Below, piece after piece: positions 36,199 through 44,360 of a stretch of 64,000 nt of DNA. The position numbers and the translations under genes are program-made. The stretch comes from Dyadobacter pollutisoli. Its GTDB lineage: Bacteria; Bacteroidota; Bacteroidia; Cytophagales; Spirosomataceae. The notes below the pieces were generated by a model. That model was given only the letters and a program-made list of their open reading frames with translations, did no database searches and was not told the DNA's origin. Where the stretch lies: contig NZ_CP112998.1 in the NCBI RefSeq assembly GCF_026625565.1, forward strand, positions 5,978,001 to 6,042,000, given 5' to 3'. How positions within the stretch are numbered: the stretch's first letter is position 1; each line of letters opens with the position of its first letter.

Positions 36199-36726
36199 AT
36201 GATCAACATTCTGGATAAAACGTTCGTCCCTTTTATTTCACGGGATACGATAGAAAACCGGATCGCAGAAATGGCCGCTCTGATCAGCAAAGACTATGAA
36301 AACAGCTGCCCGCTTTTTGTTGTGGTTTTGAACGGAGCTTTTCTTTTCGCCAGTGAGCTGGTTAAAAAAATCCCTCTTTCGTGCGAAATTACATTTATCC
36401 GCCTTTCATCCTACGTACAAACTGAATCCACCGGCACGGTAAGGCAAATTATTGGCATGGAAGAAACCATGACGGGCCGCGACGTGATCATTATTGAAGA
36501 CATTGTCGATACCGGCCTGACGATGACGCAGCTGCTCAAACAAATTGAAGTATTAGCTCCCAAATCCATTGAAATAGCCACATTACTTCACAAACCGGAA
36601 GCTCTCAAAACACCATTAGAGATGCGGTACGTGGGTTTTGAGATTGAAAATAAATTTGTGGTCGGGTACGGGCTCGATTATGATGGTATCGGACGTAACC
36701 TCGATTCATTATATGTCCTCGCCTGA
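36199..36726 (+). CDS. hpt: Hypoxanthine phosphoribosyltransferase
   Basis: The 175-residue enzyme salvages hypoxanthine/guanine to IMP/GMP. The PRPP-binding motif VIIIEDIVDTGLTMTQLL is clear, with VVVLNGAFLFASEL as the earlier loop and VGYGLDYDG near the C-terminus. Length is normal. A metallo-hydrolase gene follows after 26 bases. Confidence 0.95.
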   Translation: MINILDKTFVPFISRDTIENRIAEMAALISKDYENSCPLFVVVLNGAFLFASELVKKIPLSCEITFIRLSSYVQTESTGTVRQIIGMEETMTGRDVIIIEDIVDTGLTMTQLLKQIEVLAPKSIEIATLLHKPEALKTPLEMRYVGFEIENKFVVGYGLDYDGIGRNLDSLYVLA

Positions 36727-36752
36727 CAACATTACAATAACTCAACATTGAT

Positions 36753-38153
36753 ATGTACATACAATTTTTTGGTGCCGCAAGAACTGTTACCGGAAGCAAG
36801 CATTTGATTACGACCGAAAAGGGTACTAAAATACTTTTGGATTGCGGGTTATTTCAGGGCATTCAGACAGATGAATTTAATCAGACTTTTGGTTTCAAAC
36901 CCTCCGAAGTTGATTATCTGGTTCTTTCTCACGCCCATATTGACCATTCAGGCCTCATTCCAAGGTTGGTCAAAAAAGGATTTAATGGCCCCATTTATTG
37001 TACCTCAGCGACGGCAGATCTGTGCCGGGTCATGTTGCTCGACAGTGCGCACATTCAGGAAAAAGACCTTGAAAGAATCAATAAACGTCGTCAGAAACAG
37101 GGGCGACCGTTGTTGGAAGAGCTATACAGTTCCGAAGATGCGGTACATGCATTGAGTTTGCTCAAAACAGTAAAGTACGGTCAGACTTTTTACCTGGGTG
37201 CCGAGAATGAGGTAGCCGTTGTCTTGACTGACGCCGCACATTTGCTGGGGAGCGCCGCGGTACATTTGAGTATTCCCGATAAAGGTACATTCACGCAGCT
37301 CACATTTACCGGTGATATCGGTCGGCCGGAGGATCGCATTTTGCGCAAACCTGACGTTTTTCCGCAAGCGGACATCATCATTTGCGAGTCCACATATGGC
37401 GACAGGCTGCACGAAAAGGAAATAGATATGCACGCTCATTTGCTGAAAATCGTGCAGGAAACCTGTGTGGAGCGCCGTGGCAAACTCATTATTCCCGCAT
37501 TCGCCATTGACCGTACGCAGGAGCTAATTTATGCTTTGGATCAATTATCAAGCTCAGGAAAACTGCCGCAGATACCGGTTTACATCGATAGTCCTCTTGC
37601 AATCCGCGCTACGAGTATTATGAAGGAGCACGACGAATGTTTCAATCCTGAAATATTGGAATACATTGAAAAAGACGGGGATGCGTTTGCATTTCCGTAC
37701 CTACATTATGTATCAGACGTAGAACAATCCATTGCACTGAATGCAAAAACGGAACCCTGCATTATTATTTCCGCGTCAGGAATGGCCGAAGCAGGACGGA
37801 TTAAGCACCATATCAAAAACAACATTGGTGATGAAAAATCCACAATTTTACTGGTAGGCTACGCATCCGCTAACACACTGGCCGGCGCATTGAAACGAGG
37901 CGATCAGCATGTGAATATTTTCGGGGAGCAGTTTGAAGTAAGGTGCCAGGTAGCCACAATGGACTCATTTTCAGGGCACGGCGACTATAATGAAATGCTG
38001 GCATTCCTCTCCTGCCAGACCGCTTCGAGAGTCAAAAAGGTGTTTTTAGTTCACGGAGAATACGAAACGCAGGTTGCGTTCAAACTCAAACTGGAAAAAG
38101 CAGGATTTCAAAACGTGCACATTCCGGCATTGTACGAAAGTGTAGAAATCTGA
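36753..38153 (+). CDS. Metallo-beta-lactamase/beta-CASP RNA-processing protein
   Basis: A 466-residue protein of the CPSF73-like family. Metal motif H60-A-H-I-D-H65, then LTDAAHLLGSAAVHL, FTGDIGRPEDRIL, CESTYGDRLH, and the beta-CASP and RMMBL parts IIISASGMAEAGRIKHHIKN and FSGHGDYNEMLAFL. Such enzymes are RNases acting on mRNA or tRNA; bacterial members are widely kept but poorly studied. It may share a transcript with hpt. Confidence 0.92.
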   Translation: MYIQFFGAARTVTGSKHLITTEKGTKILLDCGLFQGIQTDEFNQTFGFKPSEVDYLVLSHAHIDHSGLIPRLVKKGFNGPIYCTSATADLCRVMLLDSAHIQEKDLERINKRRQKQGRPLLEELYSSEDAVHALSLLKTVKYGQTFYLGAENEVAVVLTDAAHLLGSAAVHLSIPDKGTFTQLTFTGDIGRPEDRILRKPDVFPQADIIICESTYGDRLHEKEIDMHAHLLKIVQETCVERRGKLIIPAFAIDRTQELIYALDQLSSSGKLPQIPVYIDSPLAIRATSIMKEHDECFNPEILEYIEKDGDAFAFPYLHYVSDVEQSIALNAKTEPCIIISASGMAEAGRIKHHIKNNIGDEKSTILLVGYASANTLAGALKRGDQHVNIFGEQFEVRCQVATMDSFSGHGDYNEMLAFLSCQTASRVKKVFLVHGEYETQVAFKLKLEKAGFQNVHIPALYESVEI

Positions 38154-38190
38154 GAAAATTAGCTTTTCCGCATTTTGAAACCTGGAAAGG

Positions 38191-38223
38191 CTTGGAAAGT
38201 CCAGAACATTATCACTATTTTTG
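38191..38223 (+). promoter_or_regulatory. Promoter of tRNA-Leu
   Basis: CTTG (38191-38194) and TATTTTTG (38216-38223) are separated by 21 bases, matching Bacteroidota -33 TTTG and -7 TAnnTTTG spacing. The tRNA begins 15 bases after the -7 box. Confidence 0.65.
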
Positions 38224-38238
38224 CGCACCGATTTTTAG

Positions 38239-38322
38239 GCGGAAGTGGTGAAATTGGTAGACACGCACGTTTCAGAGGCGTGTGGGGGTTGCCCTGTGTG
38301 GGTTCGAGTCCCATCTTCCGCA
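38239..38322 (+). tRNA. tRNA-Leu(CAG)
   Basis: An 84-base gene with acceptor arms GCGGAAG / CTTCCGC, a D-arm region with AAATTGGTAGAC, anticodon stem CACGT/GCGTG around loop TTCAGAG (anticodon CAG), a long variable arm, and the T-arm with GGTTCGAGTCCC. The class II long variable arm and CAG anticodon identify leucine. CCA is not encoded. A terminator follows. Confidence 0.93.
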
Positions 38323-38323
38323 C

Positions 38324-38345
38324 TACTCTAAGACCTCAATAAGCT
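38324..38345 (+). repeat. Left copy of the 22-bp flanking repeat
   Basis: Starts two bases after the tRNA-Leu discriminator base and forms part of its terminator stem. Confidence 0.7.
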
Positions 38346-38371
38346 GGAAGCAGCAAGTTGAGGTTTTTTTT
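38333..38371 (+). terminator. Terminator of tRNA-Leu
   Basis: ACCTCAA (38333-38339) and TTGAGGT (38358-38364) form a 7-bp stem followed by a run of eight T residues. Confidence 0.75.
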
Positions 38372-38683
38372 GTGCATTAGTGGGGAAGAAAACGGGGGAG
38401 TTGTGGATCAATTCAAAAAACTTGTGGAGGGATAGGATTTTTGGTTAGCCTGTATAATGAGTCTCGTTAGCACTTTCTGCGTCTAGAAGTTGAAACAAGA
38501 TGGCAACAATGGCGAGTGCCCTAAGGTAAGTTTTTGGATTAAGGTAAAAGTCCCTCGGTGTCAATATGCTTAGAACTTCTCATGTCAGGAACTGGAATCT
38601 TTAAATCAAGACGTCCTAACAGTTTTAGGGCTTGCACAGGAATCCTAAGCACAGTCGGTACTAGGATTTGGGAATAAAAACTA

Positions 38684-39073
38684 TTAGTTTGTTAAAAACT
38701 CTTTAAGTTGAGCCAACCTCCGACGAGCAGCTTTAGCTAGGTCAATAGACACTTTGTATCTCTTGTATCTTGCATTCCAGCAGCTATCGGATAGAAATCT
38801 GTAATTCGTGAGTGCAACGTTAAAATGAACTTTAACTAATTCATCGGTAACTGAGTGCTTATTTATTGTCCTAGATTCGTTTTTTAATCTGTAAGCAAAA
38901 TAATCATCAAAGTTTTCCCATGTATCATCACCAATAGTTAAGGGGAATATCTCATGCTGGACGAAATGAAGAGCAGAATAAAAAGCAGTAGTAACTACCC
39001 AATCATTGTATTTTTCTGATTCTAGTAAAAAGTCACACGCACTTTCATTGTGTTCAGCATGTTCTTTTGTCAT
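38684..39073 (-). CDS. HEPN-like protein, second gene of a coupled pair
   Basis: Start chosen at 39073, where ATG overlaps the TAA stop of the preceding gene by one base (TAATG), giving 129 residues. The pattern AEHNESACDFLLESEKYNDWVVTTAFYSALHFVQHEIF, then NKHSVTDELV and YRFLSDSCWNARYKRYKVS, fits a family of small all-helical HEPN proteins with the DW..T.AFY.AlH and Ar-Y..Y elements. HEPN domains often are RNases in toxin-antitoxin and defence systems. The family call rests on recalled pattern. Confidence 0.6.
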   Translation of the reverse strand: MTKEHAEHNESACDFLLESEKYNDWVVTTAFYSALHFVQHEIFPLTIGDDTWENFDDYFAYRLKNESRTINKHSVTDELVKVHFNVALTNYRFLSDSCWNARYKRYKVSIDLAKAARRRLAQLKEFLTN

Positions 39074-39555
39074 TACTTCTCTTGCGCGTGTTTTAATCTC
39101 AAACCATAACCATCTATCGTCACGCACTTCTCACTGAAGTCGTCCCCTATGTCACATAGTGATATATGTACTGAATAATAATCATTCTTGAAATTATCTT
39201 CAATTTTTGAAAGAACTGAATAAACCTCTAAAATGCGATCATCAAGGAATTCAGATTCAGGTATTGTGATAAGAATATTATAGATAGCCCAATCGGAAAT
39301 TTTAAGGTAAGCTGAAATAGGGGAAAATCCAAGTCGTCTTATTTCATTAAATGCAGCATGAGTGACAGCAGATGAAGAAGTAACATTAGATTTTATTTTA
39401 TCTATAATTAGCGCTCTCTCGTCCTTTACGCCATCTTTTCTTCCTTTCATGTAAGCATCAATAACATGATCACTTGAAAAGAATTTTTCGTTTTCTGGTG
39501 TGGCCTCCCATTCGTCGTGGTCTACGATGTCGAATATTTCAGCGGATTGTTTCAT
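39073..39555 (-). CDS. Unknown protein coupled to the HEPN-like gene
   Basis: Start chosen at 39555 (MKQSAEIFDIVDHDEW); an ATG 10 codons upstream is possible. The 160-residue product is acidic, with a helical first half (SSDHVIDAYMKGRKDGVKDERALIIDKI) and a strand-helix second half (AIYNILITIPESEFLDDRILEVYSVLSKIEDNFKNDYYSVHISL) that looks like a small alpha/beta fold. I cannot name a family. Overlap with the HEPN gene means the two are translated together, as in toxin-antitoxin pairs. Confidence 0.65.
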   Translation of the reverse strand: MKQSAEIFDIVDHDEWEATPENEKFFSSDHVIDAYMKGRKDGVKDERALIIDKIKSNVTSSSAVTHAAFNEIRRLGFSPISAYLKISDWAIYNILITIPESEFLDDRILEVYSVLSKIEDNFKNDYYSVHISLCDIGDDFSEKCVTIDGYGLRLKHAQEK

Positions 39556-40105
39556 GTTTATGAGGAAATAAGGTAATCGTGTCATTAAGCTATCGACAAC
39601 TTTGCACTAGTTACCAAATGTTGTAAAATGCATGCCAGCGAAAATACTTGCAACGTTTTTAAAACTGACCGCAAAGGTACGGGATTACGATTCAATATTC
39701 TAATAACGATAAAAACAATTACTCTACCTTATATTTTTTATCAAAACACGAAAATATTTATTATTAGTTGGTTTATAGCCAATTATGCCTATAAAAATAT
39801 TTCCTAGTAGCTACAGATGTCCAACTACTTTCTACCGACTGTCTCGCAAAAATCCCTACCGAAGGAAAATTCTTTTTGGCATCCTCAACCAAATATCCTA
39901 GGTTTACCACGCTCAAATACAGTCGAACGAATGGCCTGGATCTTCTCTTTGGAGGTCAGGAGGTACTATTACTTTCTACGTCTACCGATTAACGGTGTCG
40001 TGGCTACCGTAATGGACATAGTACCATTGCCCGTTTGACTGGGTTGAGCAACGGCAAGCGCGGCACCGTTTATAGTTGCGCATCATGCTAACCTCTACAT
40101 GCACG
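39556..40105. other. AT-rich region with one promoter box, no supported gene
   Basis: On the minus strand TACCTTTG (39678 to 39671) is a good TAnnTTTG -7 box for the two-gene operon. The rest has scattered short inverted motifs and a 73-codon open frame at 39817-40038 that does not look like a protein. Confidence 0.4.
39671..39678 (-). promoter_or_regulatory. Candidate -7 box (TACCTTTG) of the HEPN-pair operon
   Basis: The reverse complement of CAAAGGTA gives TACCTTTG, 116 bases before the first start codon of the pair. Confidence 0.45.
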
Positions 40106-40369
40106 ATGGCATTCTTTCAGGATCCCCAAAAGTACATTCGCACCAAAGAACAAGTTGTCGAAAACTTCCTCGGCACAGAATACGACCTGCTCGAAATTGA
40201 AAGACTCTTTACCGATATGGTAAAGCACTATGTGCATCCCAACAACGACTGGAACCTAAGTCCTTACAGAATTGCCGAAGTGTTAGAAAACAGTGAGGTG
40301 ATCGAGGATTTGATCCGCGGACTGATCAGAGCCCAACAGCATTTGCAAAAGGATACTCTAAGACCTTAA
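40106..40369 (+). CDS. Small hypothetical protein ending in the right flanking repeat
   Basis: Start chosen at 40106 (MAFFQDPQKYIRTKEQVVENFL), 87 residues; an ATG at 40076 would add ten residues. The product is helical and acidic (LLEIERLFTDMVKHYVHPNNDWNLSPYRIAEVLENSEVIEDLIRGLIRAQQHLQKD) and looks like a real protein. The last four codons and the stop lie inside the 22-bp repeat, which hints that the original C-terminus may have been replaced there. Family unknown. Confidence 0.55.
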   Translation: MAFFQDPQKYIRTKEQVVENFLGTEYDLLEIERLFTDMVKHYVHPNNDWNLSPYRIAEVLENSEVIEDLIRGLIRAQQHLQKDTLRP

Positions 40370-40375
40370 TGAGCT
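40354..40375 (+). repeat. Right copy of the 22-bp flanking repeat
   Basis: 20 of 22 bases match 38324-38345. It overlaps an 8-bp hairpin ATGAGCTA-GGGA-TAGCTCAT (40369-40388). Confidence 0.7.
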
Positions 40376-40401
40376 AGGGATAGCTCATATCTTTATTGAA
40401 A

Positions 40402-40761
40402 TTATTTATTCAATTTTACATAAGTCATCATTCCCGCAGTCCCCATTACGGACATAGTATCGGCAGAGATAGTACCCGTGTAATTGAAGCCATTGCCGGC
40501 ATATACGACGGTTTTTTCTTTAAAAGTGTAGGGAAGTGCCGCGGGGATTGACACCTCGCTCTTAAATTTTGAAGAAAATTCTACTTCCTTTCCGTTTTTG
40601 AATTTCAAATAATTGAACAGATCCGGATTAATGGTCCTTTGCCAGGTTGTGCCCACGAGTTCATTCGTTGGGTCGATCGTTAATTCCGGCTCCGTATTAT
40701 CTTTTTTGGAACAAGAGACCGATAACAGTACGACGATGAGTAAAAGTAAGGCTGATTTCAT
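40402..40761 (-). CDS. Small lipoprotein
   Basis: A 119-residue protein with a lipoprotein signal (MKSALLLLIVVLLSVSCSKKD, lipobox LSVSC). The remainder is beta-rich with LVGTTWQRTINPDLFNYLKFKNGKEVEFSSKF, the 'W..........l.F..g..v' pattern of small lipocalin-like Bacteroidota lipoproteins. Function unknown. Confidence 0.8.
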   Translation of the reverse strand: MKSALLLLIVVLLSVSCSKKDNTEPELTIDPTNELVGTTWQRTINPDLFNYLKFKNGKEVEFSSKFKSEVSIPAALPYTFKEKTVVYAGNGFNYTGTISADTMSVMGTAGMMTYVKLNK

Positions 40762-40822
40762 GGCGCAAAATAGCTTGATTTTCAGCGGTCATCTATTTAA
40801 ATTTCTCCTAAAAATCATCATC

Positions 40823-41203
40823 ATGTCCGATCTGGGATTTATCGCGCCTTTTTTTATTGTGGCCGACCTTCGGGAATCGGTGGATTTTTATGTCGATAAA
40901 TTGGGCTTCGAGGTGCTGTATATTACCGATGACGAGGATCCTTATTTCGCGATGCTGGGCCGTGGCCAAGTCTCCATCATGCTCAAAGCGAGCGGGCAAC
41001 CCATACCTAATCATACCCGATATGAATGGGCGGTCTGGGATGCGCATATCAGTGCTGCCGACCCAGAGGCGTTATTTGCAGAGTTTAGCTCCAAAGGTGT
41101 AAATTTTAACCAGCCCCTCGAAGACAATACAGATAACCTCCGCGGATTTGCAGTCACGGATCCCAGCGGTTACCGTCTCTTTTTTGGACGGCCTAACGCC
41201 TGA
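40823..41203 (+). CDS. VOC superfamily (glyoxalase/bleomycin-resistance-like) protein
   Basis: Start at 40823 (MSDLGFIAPFFIVADLRESVDFYVDKLGF) gives a standard 126-residue VOC protein; a longer open frame begins upstream but runs through the divergent lipoprotein promoter. Core pattern: RESVDFYVDKLGFEVLY, AMLGRGQVSIML, and FAVTDPSGYRLFFGRP. Members bind metals and small molecules; the substrate is unknown. Confidence 0.85.
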   Translation: MSDLGFIAPFFIVADLRESVDFYVDKLGFEVLYITDDEDPYFAMLGRGQVSIMLKASGQPIPNHTRYEWAVWDAHISAADPEALFAEFSSKGVNFNQPLEDNTDNLRGFAVTDPSGYRLFFGRPNA

Positions 41204-41257
41204 CATTCCCTTTCATTGCCAATTTGATAGCTTTCTCCCAGAACATACCCTATTACT

Positions 41258-42094
41258 ATGCGTGTCATATTAATTGCACTGATGTTTTTAGGCTTTATTC
41301 CCCAGGTGCGTTGCCAGGATGGCTTTGTGAAGGGTTTTCCTCGGCTAGCATATTGGAAGCTGGGTGACAAACCACAAGTAATTATTGTCTTACATGGTGG
41401 CCCAGCCGTGCAGCACGAATATCTGCGTCCTGAGTTTGACCTACTAAATAAACATTGTTCTGTTATATATTACGACCAGCGTGGCTGTGGCCGTAGCCAA
41501 CAAGACACAACCTACATTTGGGAGGAACATGTGAAGGATTTGAAACGGGTAATAAAAACTCTCTCTGCAAAAAACAAGGTGTTCCTGGCTGGCTCATCAT
41601 GGGGAAGTACATTGGCTATGATTTATGCTTACAAACATCCGGAAGATGTGAAAGGTATTATCCTCTCCGGTACATACCACTGGGAAGGAATGAATCAGGT
41701 CTATCACAAAAAAACTTACCGCCAACCTGTCCGATCTCACAAGCAAATCGTGCGAGAATCCGGGATCTTACTTCGGCAAAACGTTGACCAATCAATTAGC
41801 GAGGAGCCACTTTCGATATTCAAGGAAATTGAAATGTACACGGATGCTCCTGCCTTTGAGACCCGAGATAGTTTTGTATCGGCGCCGACAATAGATAGTC
41901 TTCGGAGGGTCAATCTTCCCATTTTGCTTTTCAATGGCAGCAGGACCTGTCAGATAGATTGTGCTGATGAATACATGAATGTTTTTTCCAAGGCTGAATT
42001 GTATACCATTAAGGGAGCCTGTCACGACCCTTGGATGAGCGATCCGGAACTTTTTGCAGCGACCTGCAATCGTTTTATTTTGAAACACAAATAG
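41258..42094 (+). CDS. Secreted alpha/beta hydrolase (proline iminopeptidase-like)
   Basis: The 278-residue protein has a signal peptide (MRVILIALMFLGFIPQVRC), oxyanion motif VLHGGPA, YYDQRGCGRS, nucleophile elbow GSSWGST (S114), a late acid region and GACHDPW histidine. HGGPA plus DQRGCGRS is typical of the proline iminopeptidase group (S33). Export suggests action on peptides or esters outside the cytoplasm. Confidence 0.85.
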   Translation: MRVILIALMFLGFIPQVRCQDGFVKGFPRLAYWKLGDKPQVIIVLHGGPAVQHEYLRPEFDLLNKHCSVIYYDQRGCGRSQQDTTYIWEEHVKDLKRVIKTLSAKNKVFLAGSSWGSTLAMIYAYKHPEDVKGIILSGTYHWEGMNQVYHKKTYRQPVRSHKQIVRESGILLRQNVDQSISEEPLSIFKEIEMYTDAPAFETRDSFVSAPTIDSLRRVNLPILLFNGSRTCQIDCADEYMNVFSKAELYTIKGACHDPWMSDPELFAATCNRFILKHK

Positions 42095-42123
42095 TTACCC
42101 ATTGAATCGTCTCATGTAAAGGC

Positions 42124-43650
42124 TCATTGTTTTGGTGGGCCTTTTTCCAATAGCGACGATATCATCAATTCCAATGTGCGGTGATTGGAGTTATCAATCC
42201 GAAAATCTTTGAAAATAATCTTTCCATCCTTGTCGATCAGAAAATTTTCAGGTTCACCATATACACCATAGTTTTTTTCAGCAAACGATGAGTTGCCGCG
42301 TAATGGAATAAACGAATATTTGTTATTTTTTATAAAAGGAAGTACATAACCATCTTGCGATGGAAATACATTAATTCCAAGATATACCAAACTGTCACCT
42401 TTGAATGAATCAACTACCGTCTGAAAATGCGGAAATTCCTCTTTACAAGGAGCGCAGCCCGGAAACCAGAACGTGAGCAGAATTACTTTGCCCTTTAGCG
42501 CATCCAACTTTAACTTGCCATCACTGGTATAAAGGCCCAGCTCAAATGGATATGCAGCAACAGCTTTGGTATTCCTGATAACTTCAATGTCCCTTACAAC
42601 CTGCTCTTTATTCTTACCTATTTTCTTCCCGAAGGTTTCAAGTGCGCCATAAAGCGCATCAGTCGGTAACTTTGCGAATTTTACAGAAAGGCTGTCATAA
42701 GCACCTTTCACATCACCTGTTTTTTCTTGCAAGGACGCTTTTTTCAATGCTATAAAGTCATTTATGTAATTAAACCTGGGCAGTTGAATCTGATTAAGTT
42801 TACCAATGGCATCTTTATAGTTTTGATTCTGTTCCAACTGATCAATATTAATTAATGATTCAGCCACTTGTTTTCTGATCTTCCAATCACCCTCCCAATC
42901 CAGCTCATTAATCAATACTAAGGCTTTTTCAGGATCTGTTTGCAGATAGGCATCAGCTAATCCTACCATTCCGGATGCTGACCACTTAAATTTTTGTGGG
43001 GGATACAATTCACGGAGCAGTTCAAGATAGTGAATCTTGTCATTCAGATTGGTACTGCGCTCTCCCAACCAATATATAGCGGTTGCGCCAAGTTCATCTG
43101 CCGGAAAACGCTGTACAAAATCAAAGACTTTCTTCTTGTAAGTGTCCGGATCGCCATTCATAAAAGACCTAACGTAGCCGTACTCATATTTGGCATTTGA
43201 AGGATCCACTAACCCTGCCTTTCTGATATAATCAATTGACAAATCATCTTGTCCCCACCTAGCAGCATCTGCCGAAAGCATAGCCCATACTTTGGCATTA
43301 TTAGGATCCATTGCAGCAGCTTTTAGCAAAAAATCTTTTGCTTGTGGCATCTCAGCATTATGATAATTTGTGCCAATTGCTAGCGGAATATTTACATTTC
43401 TCGGAAATTTTTTCATCCAGACTTCGTATTGCGCCAAAAGAGCCGGATTACTATAGCCCATCTCATACATGTATTTTCGGTGGGCTTTCAAGTCGTCTAA
43501 ATTAGCTTCTACAACAATTAGGGCTTTTTTAATTTCCTCATCGGATCCGGGACCTAAGCGATTAGGTGTTTGGGCCAAAACCTGCACGCCAGTGCAGATT
43601 ATTACCAGTAAAATTGCAAATCTCGCTTTCAAATCTCCCATCGTTGACAT
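42124..43650 (-). CDS. Exported TlpA/ResA-like thioredoxin protein with helical N-terminal part
   Basis: Start at 43650 (MSTMGDLKARFAILLVIICTGVQVLAQ) gives a signal peptide; the longer frame reads through a palindromic promoter. The 508-residue product has about 330 residues of TPR-like helices (ANLDDLKAHRKYMYEMGYS..., AAAMDPNNAKVWAMLSADAARWG) then a thioredoxin domain with TFWFPGCAPCKEEFPHF (C399-A-P-C402). Such fusions reduce or rearrange disulfides outside the cytoplasm. Confidence 0.88.
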   Translation of the reverse strand: MSTMGDLKARFAILLVIICTGVQVLAQTPNRLGPGSDEEIKKALIVVEANLDDLKAHRKYMYEMGYSNPALLAQYEVWMKKFPRNVNIPLAIGTNYHNAEMPQAKDFLLKAAAMDPNNAKVWAMLSADAARWGQDDLSIDYIRKAGLVDPSNAKYEYGYVRSFMNGDPDTYKKKVFDFVQRFPADELGATAIYWLGERSTNLNDKIHYLELLRELYPPQKFKWSASGMVGLADAYLQTDPEKALVLINELDWEGDWKIRKQVAESLINIDQLEQNQNYKDAIGKLNQIQLPRFNYINDFIALKKASLQEKTGDVKGAYDSLSVKFAKLPTDALYGALETFGKKIGKNKEQVVRDIEVIRNTKAVAAYPFELGLYTSDGKLKLDALKGKVILLTFWFPGCAPCKEEFPHFQTVVDSFKGDSLVYLGINVFPSQDGYVLPFIKNNKYSFIPLRGNSSFAEKNYGVYGEPENFLIDKDGKIIFKDFRIDNSNHRTLELMISSLLEKGPPKQ

Positions 43651-43663
43651 TGCTTTCGTTGAG

Positions 43664-43696
43664 TTCCAAATATATAAATTAATTATATATTTGGAA
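43664..43696. promoter_or_regulatory. Symmetric promoter palindrome of the TlpA-like gene
   Basis: TTCCAAATATATAA (43664-43677) and TTATATATTTGGAA (43683-43696) are perfect 14-bp arms around ATTAA. A TATATTTG -7 box lies in each arm, one per strand; the minus-strand copy (43674 to 43667) is 16 bases before the start codon at 43650. Confidence 0.6.
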
Positions 43697-43754
43697 TCGA
43701 AAAAGGGATATTTCCCAATGCTTATTTGTTTGATGCGTATCCTCAATCTCGAAA

Positions 43755-44294
43755 TCATCGCCAGCCCAAAGCAACTCCCACTCCCGCATGCGAAGCGAGA
43801 ATATTAGGCAGTAACGGGGGAGTGTAGCGCAGTTTTAGAATATAAATCCATCTCTTCGTTAAGACGTTGAAGCGAAAACCGGCTAGGCCTGATGGCGTCA
43901 GCAGTCGTTGTTTATTGGTTCCGGGATAAATGCCGTTGTCGTAACGATCCACCGCAAAACCGCCTAATCCCATTTCAAAGTAACTTTCAATCAGATAATT
44001 CCCTGGCCGGGGAACACAGGATTTGCGTTTGTAGGGGTTTAAAATGAAGCAATGCGTTAATGCAGCAGAAAGGGTTGGACTACGAAAATCCCCCCTATTG
44101 ACAGCCCCAAGTCCTGCCTGAACATTCCAGAATGACCTTCTTAAATAACCAAATGCCGCTTCGGCAGTAACAGCACCTCTCGGTGTGATACCATATAAGT
44201 CAGCGCCAATTGCACCTCGCATACGCGTATAATTCGGCTGTGCGGATGCATACTGGGAACAGAAGAAAACGAATAAAAAATATCGTAGGAACAC
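43755..44294 (-). CDS. Exported barrel-like protein
   Basis: A 179-residue protein with signal peptide (MFLRYFLFVFFCSQYASA) and alternating strand segments (RGAVTAEAAFGYLRRSFWNVQAGLGAVNRG, YFEMGLGGFAVDRYDNG, WIYILKLRYTPPLLPNILASHAGVGVALGWR) ending in an aromatic-basic pair, as in small outer-membrane barrels. Two cysteines occur mid-protein. No named family. Confidence 0.7.
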   Translation of the reverse strand: MFLRYFLFVFFCSQYASAQPNYTRMRGAIGADLYGITPRGAVTAEAAFGYLRRSFWNVQAGLGAVNRGDFRSPTLSAALTHCFILNPYKRKSCVPRPGNYLIESYFEMGLGGFAVDRYDNGIYPGTNKQRLLTPSGLAGFRFNVLTKRWIYILKLRYTPPLLPNILASHAGVGVALGWR

Positions 44295-44360
44295 GCAACA
44301 GGCTTTGTCCTTTAACGGTCGAAAGGAATTAGTAATTATGCTGGGAGTTACATTTACAAG

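Larger units (their letters stand above)
38324..40375. mobile_element. Possible small island next to tRNA-Leu bounded by a 22-bp repeat
   Basis: TACTCTAAGACCT-C-AAT-A-AGCT at 38324-38345, two bases after the tRNA, recurs as TACTCTAAGACCT-T-AAT-G-AGCT at 40354-40375 (20/22 identical). The enclosed 2 kb is AT-rich and holds a two-gene minus-strand operon and one small plus-strand gene. No integrase is present. The 38372-38683 stretch has no gene I can support. It could be an integrated remnant or a simple duplication of the tRNA flank. Confidence 0.5.

Noticed and set aside
38372..38683. Possible integrase or transposase remnant after tRNA-Leu
   Set aside because: I could not find any recognisable motif on either strand, so no element is claimed beyond the flanking repeats.
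39817..40038. 73-residue open frame on the plus strand
   Set aside because: Composition is unlike a protein, there is no promoter box, and it lies in degraded AT-rich sequence.
40613..40822. Upstream extension of the VOC protein
   Set aside because: It overlaps the start of the divergent lipoprotein gene; the ATG at 40823 gives a standard-length VOC domain.
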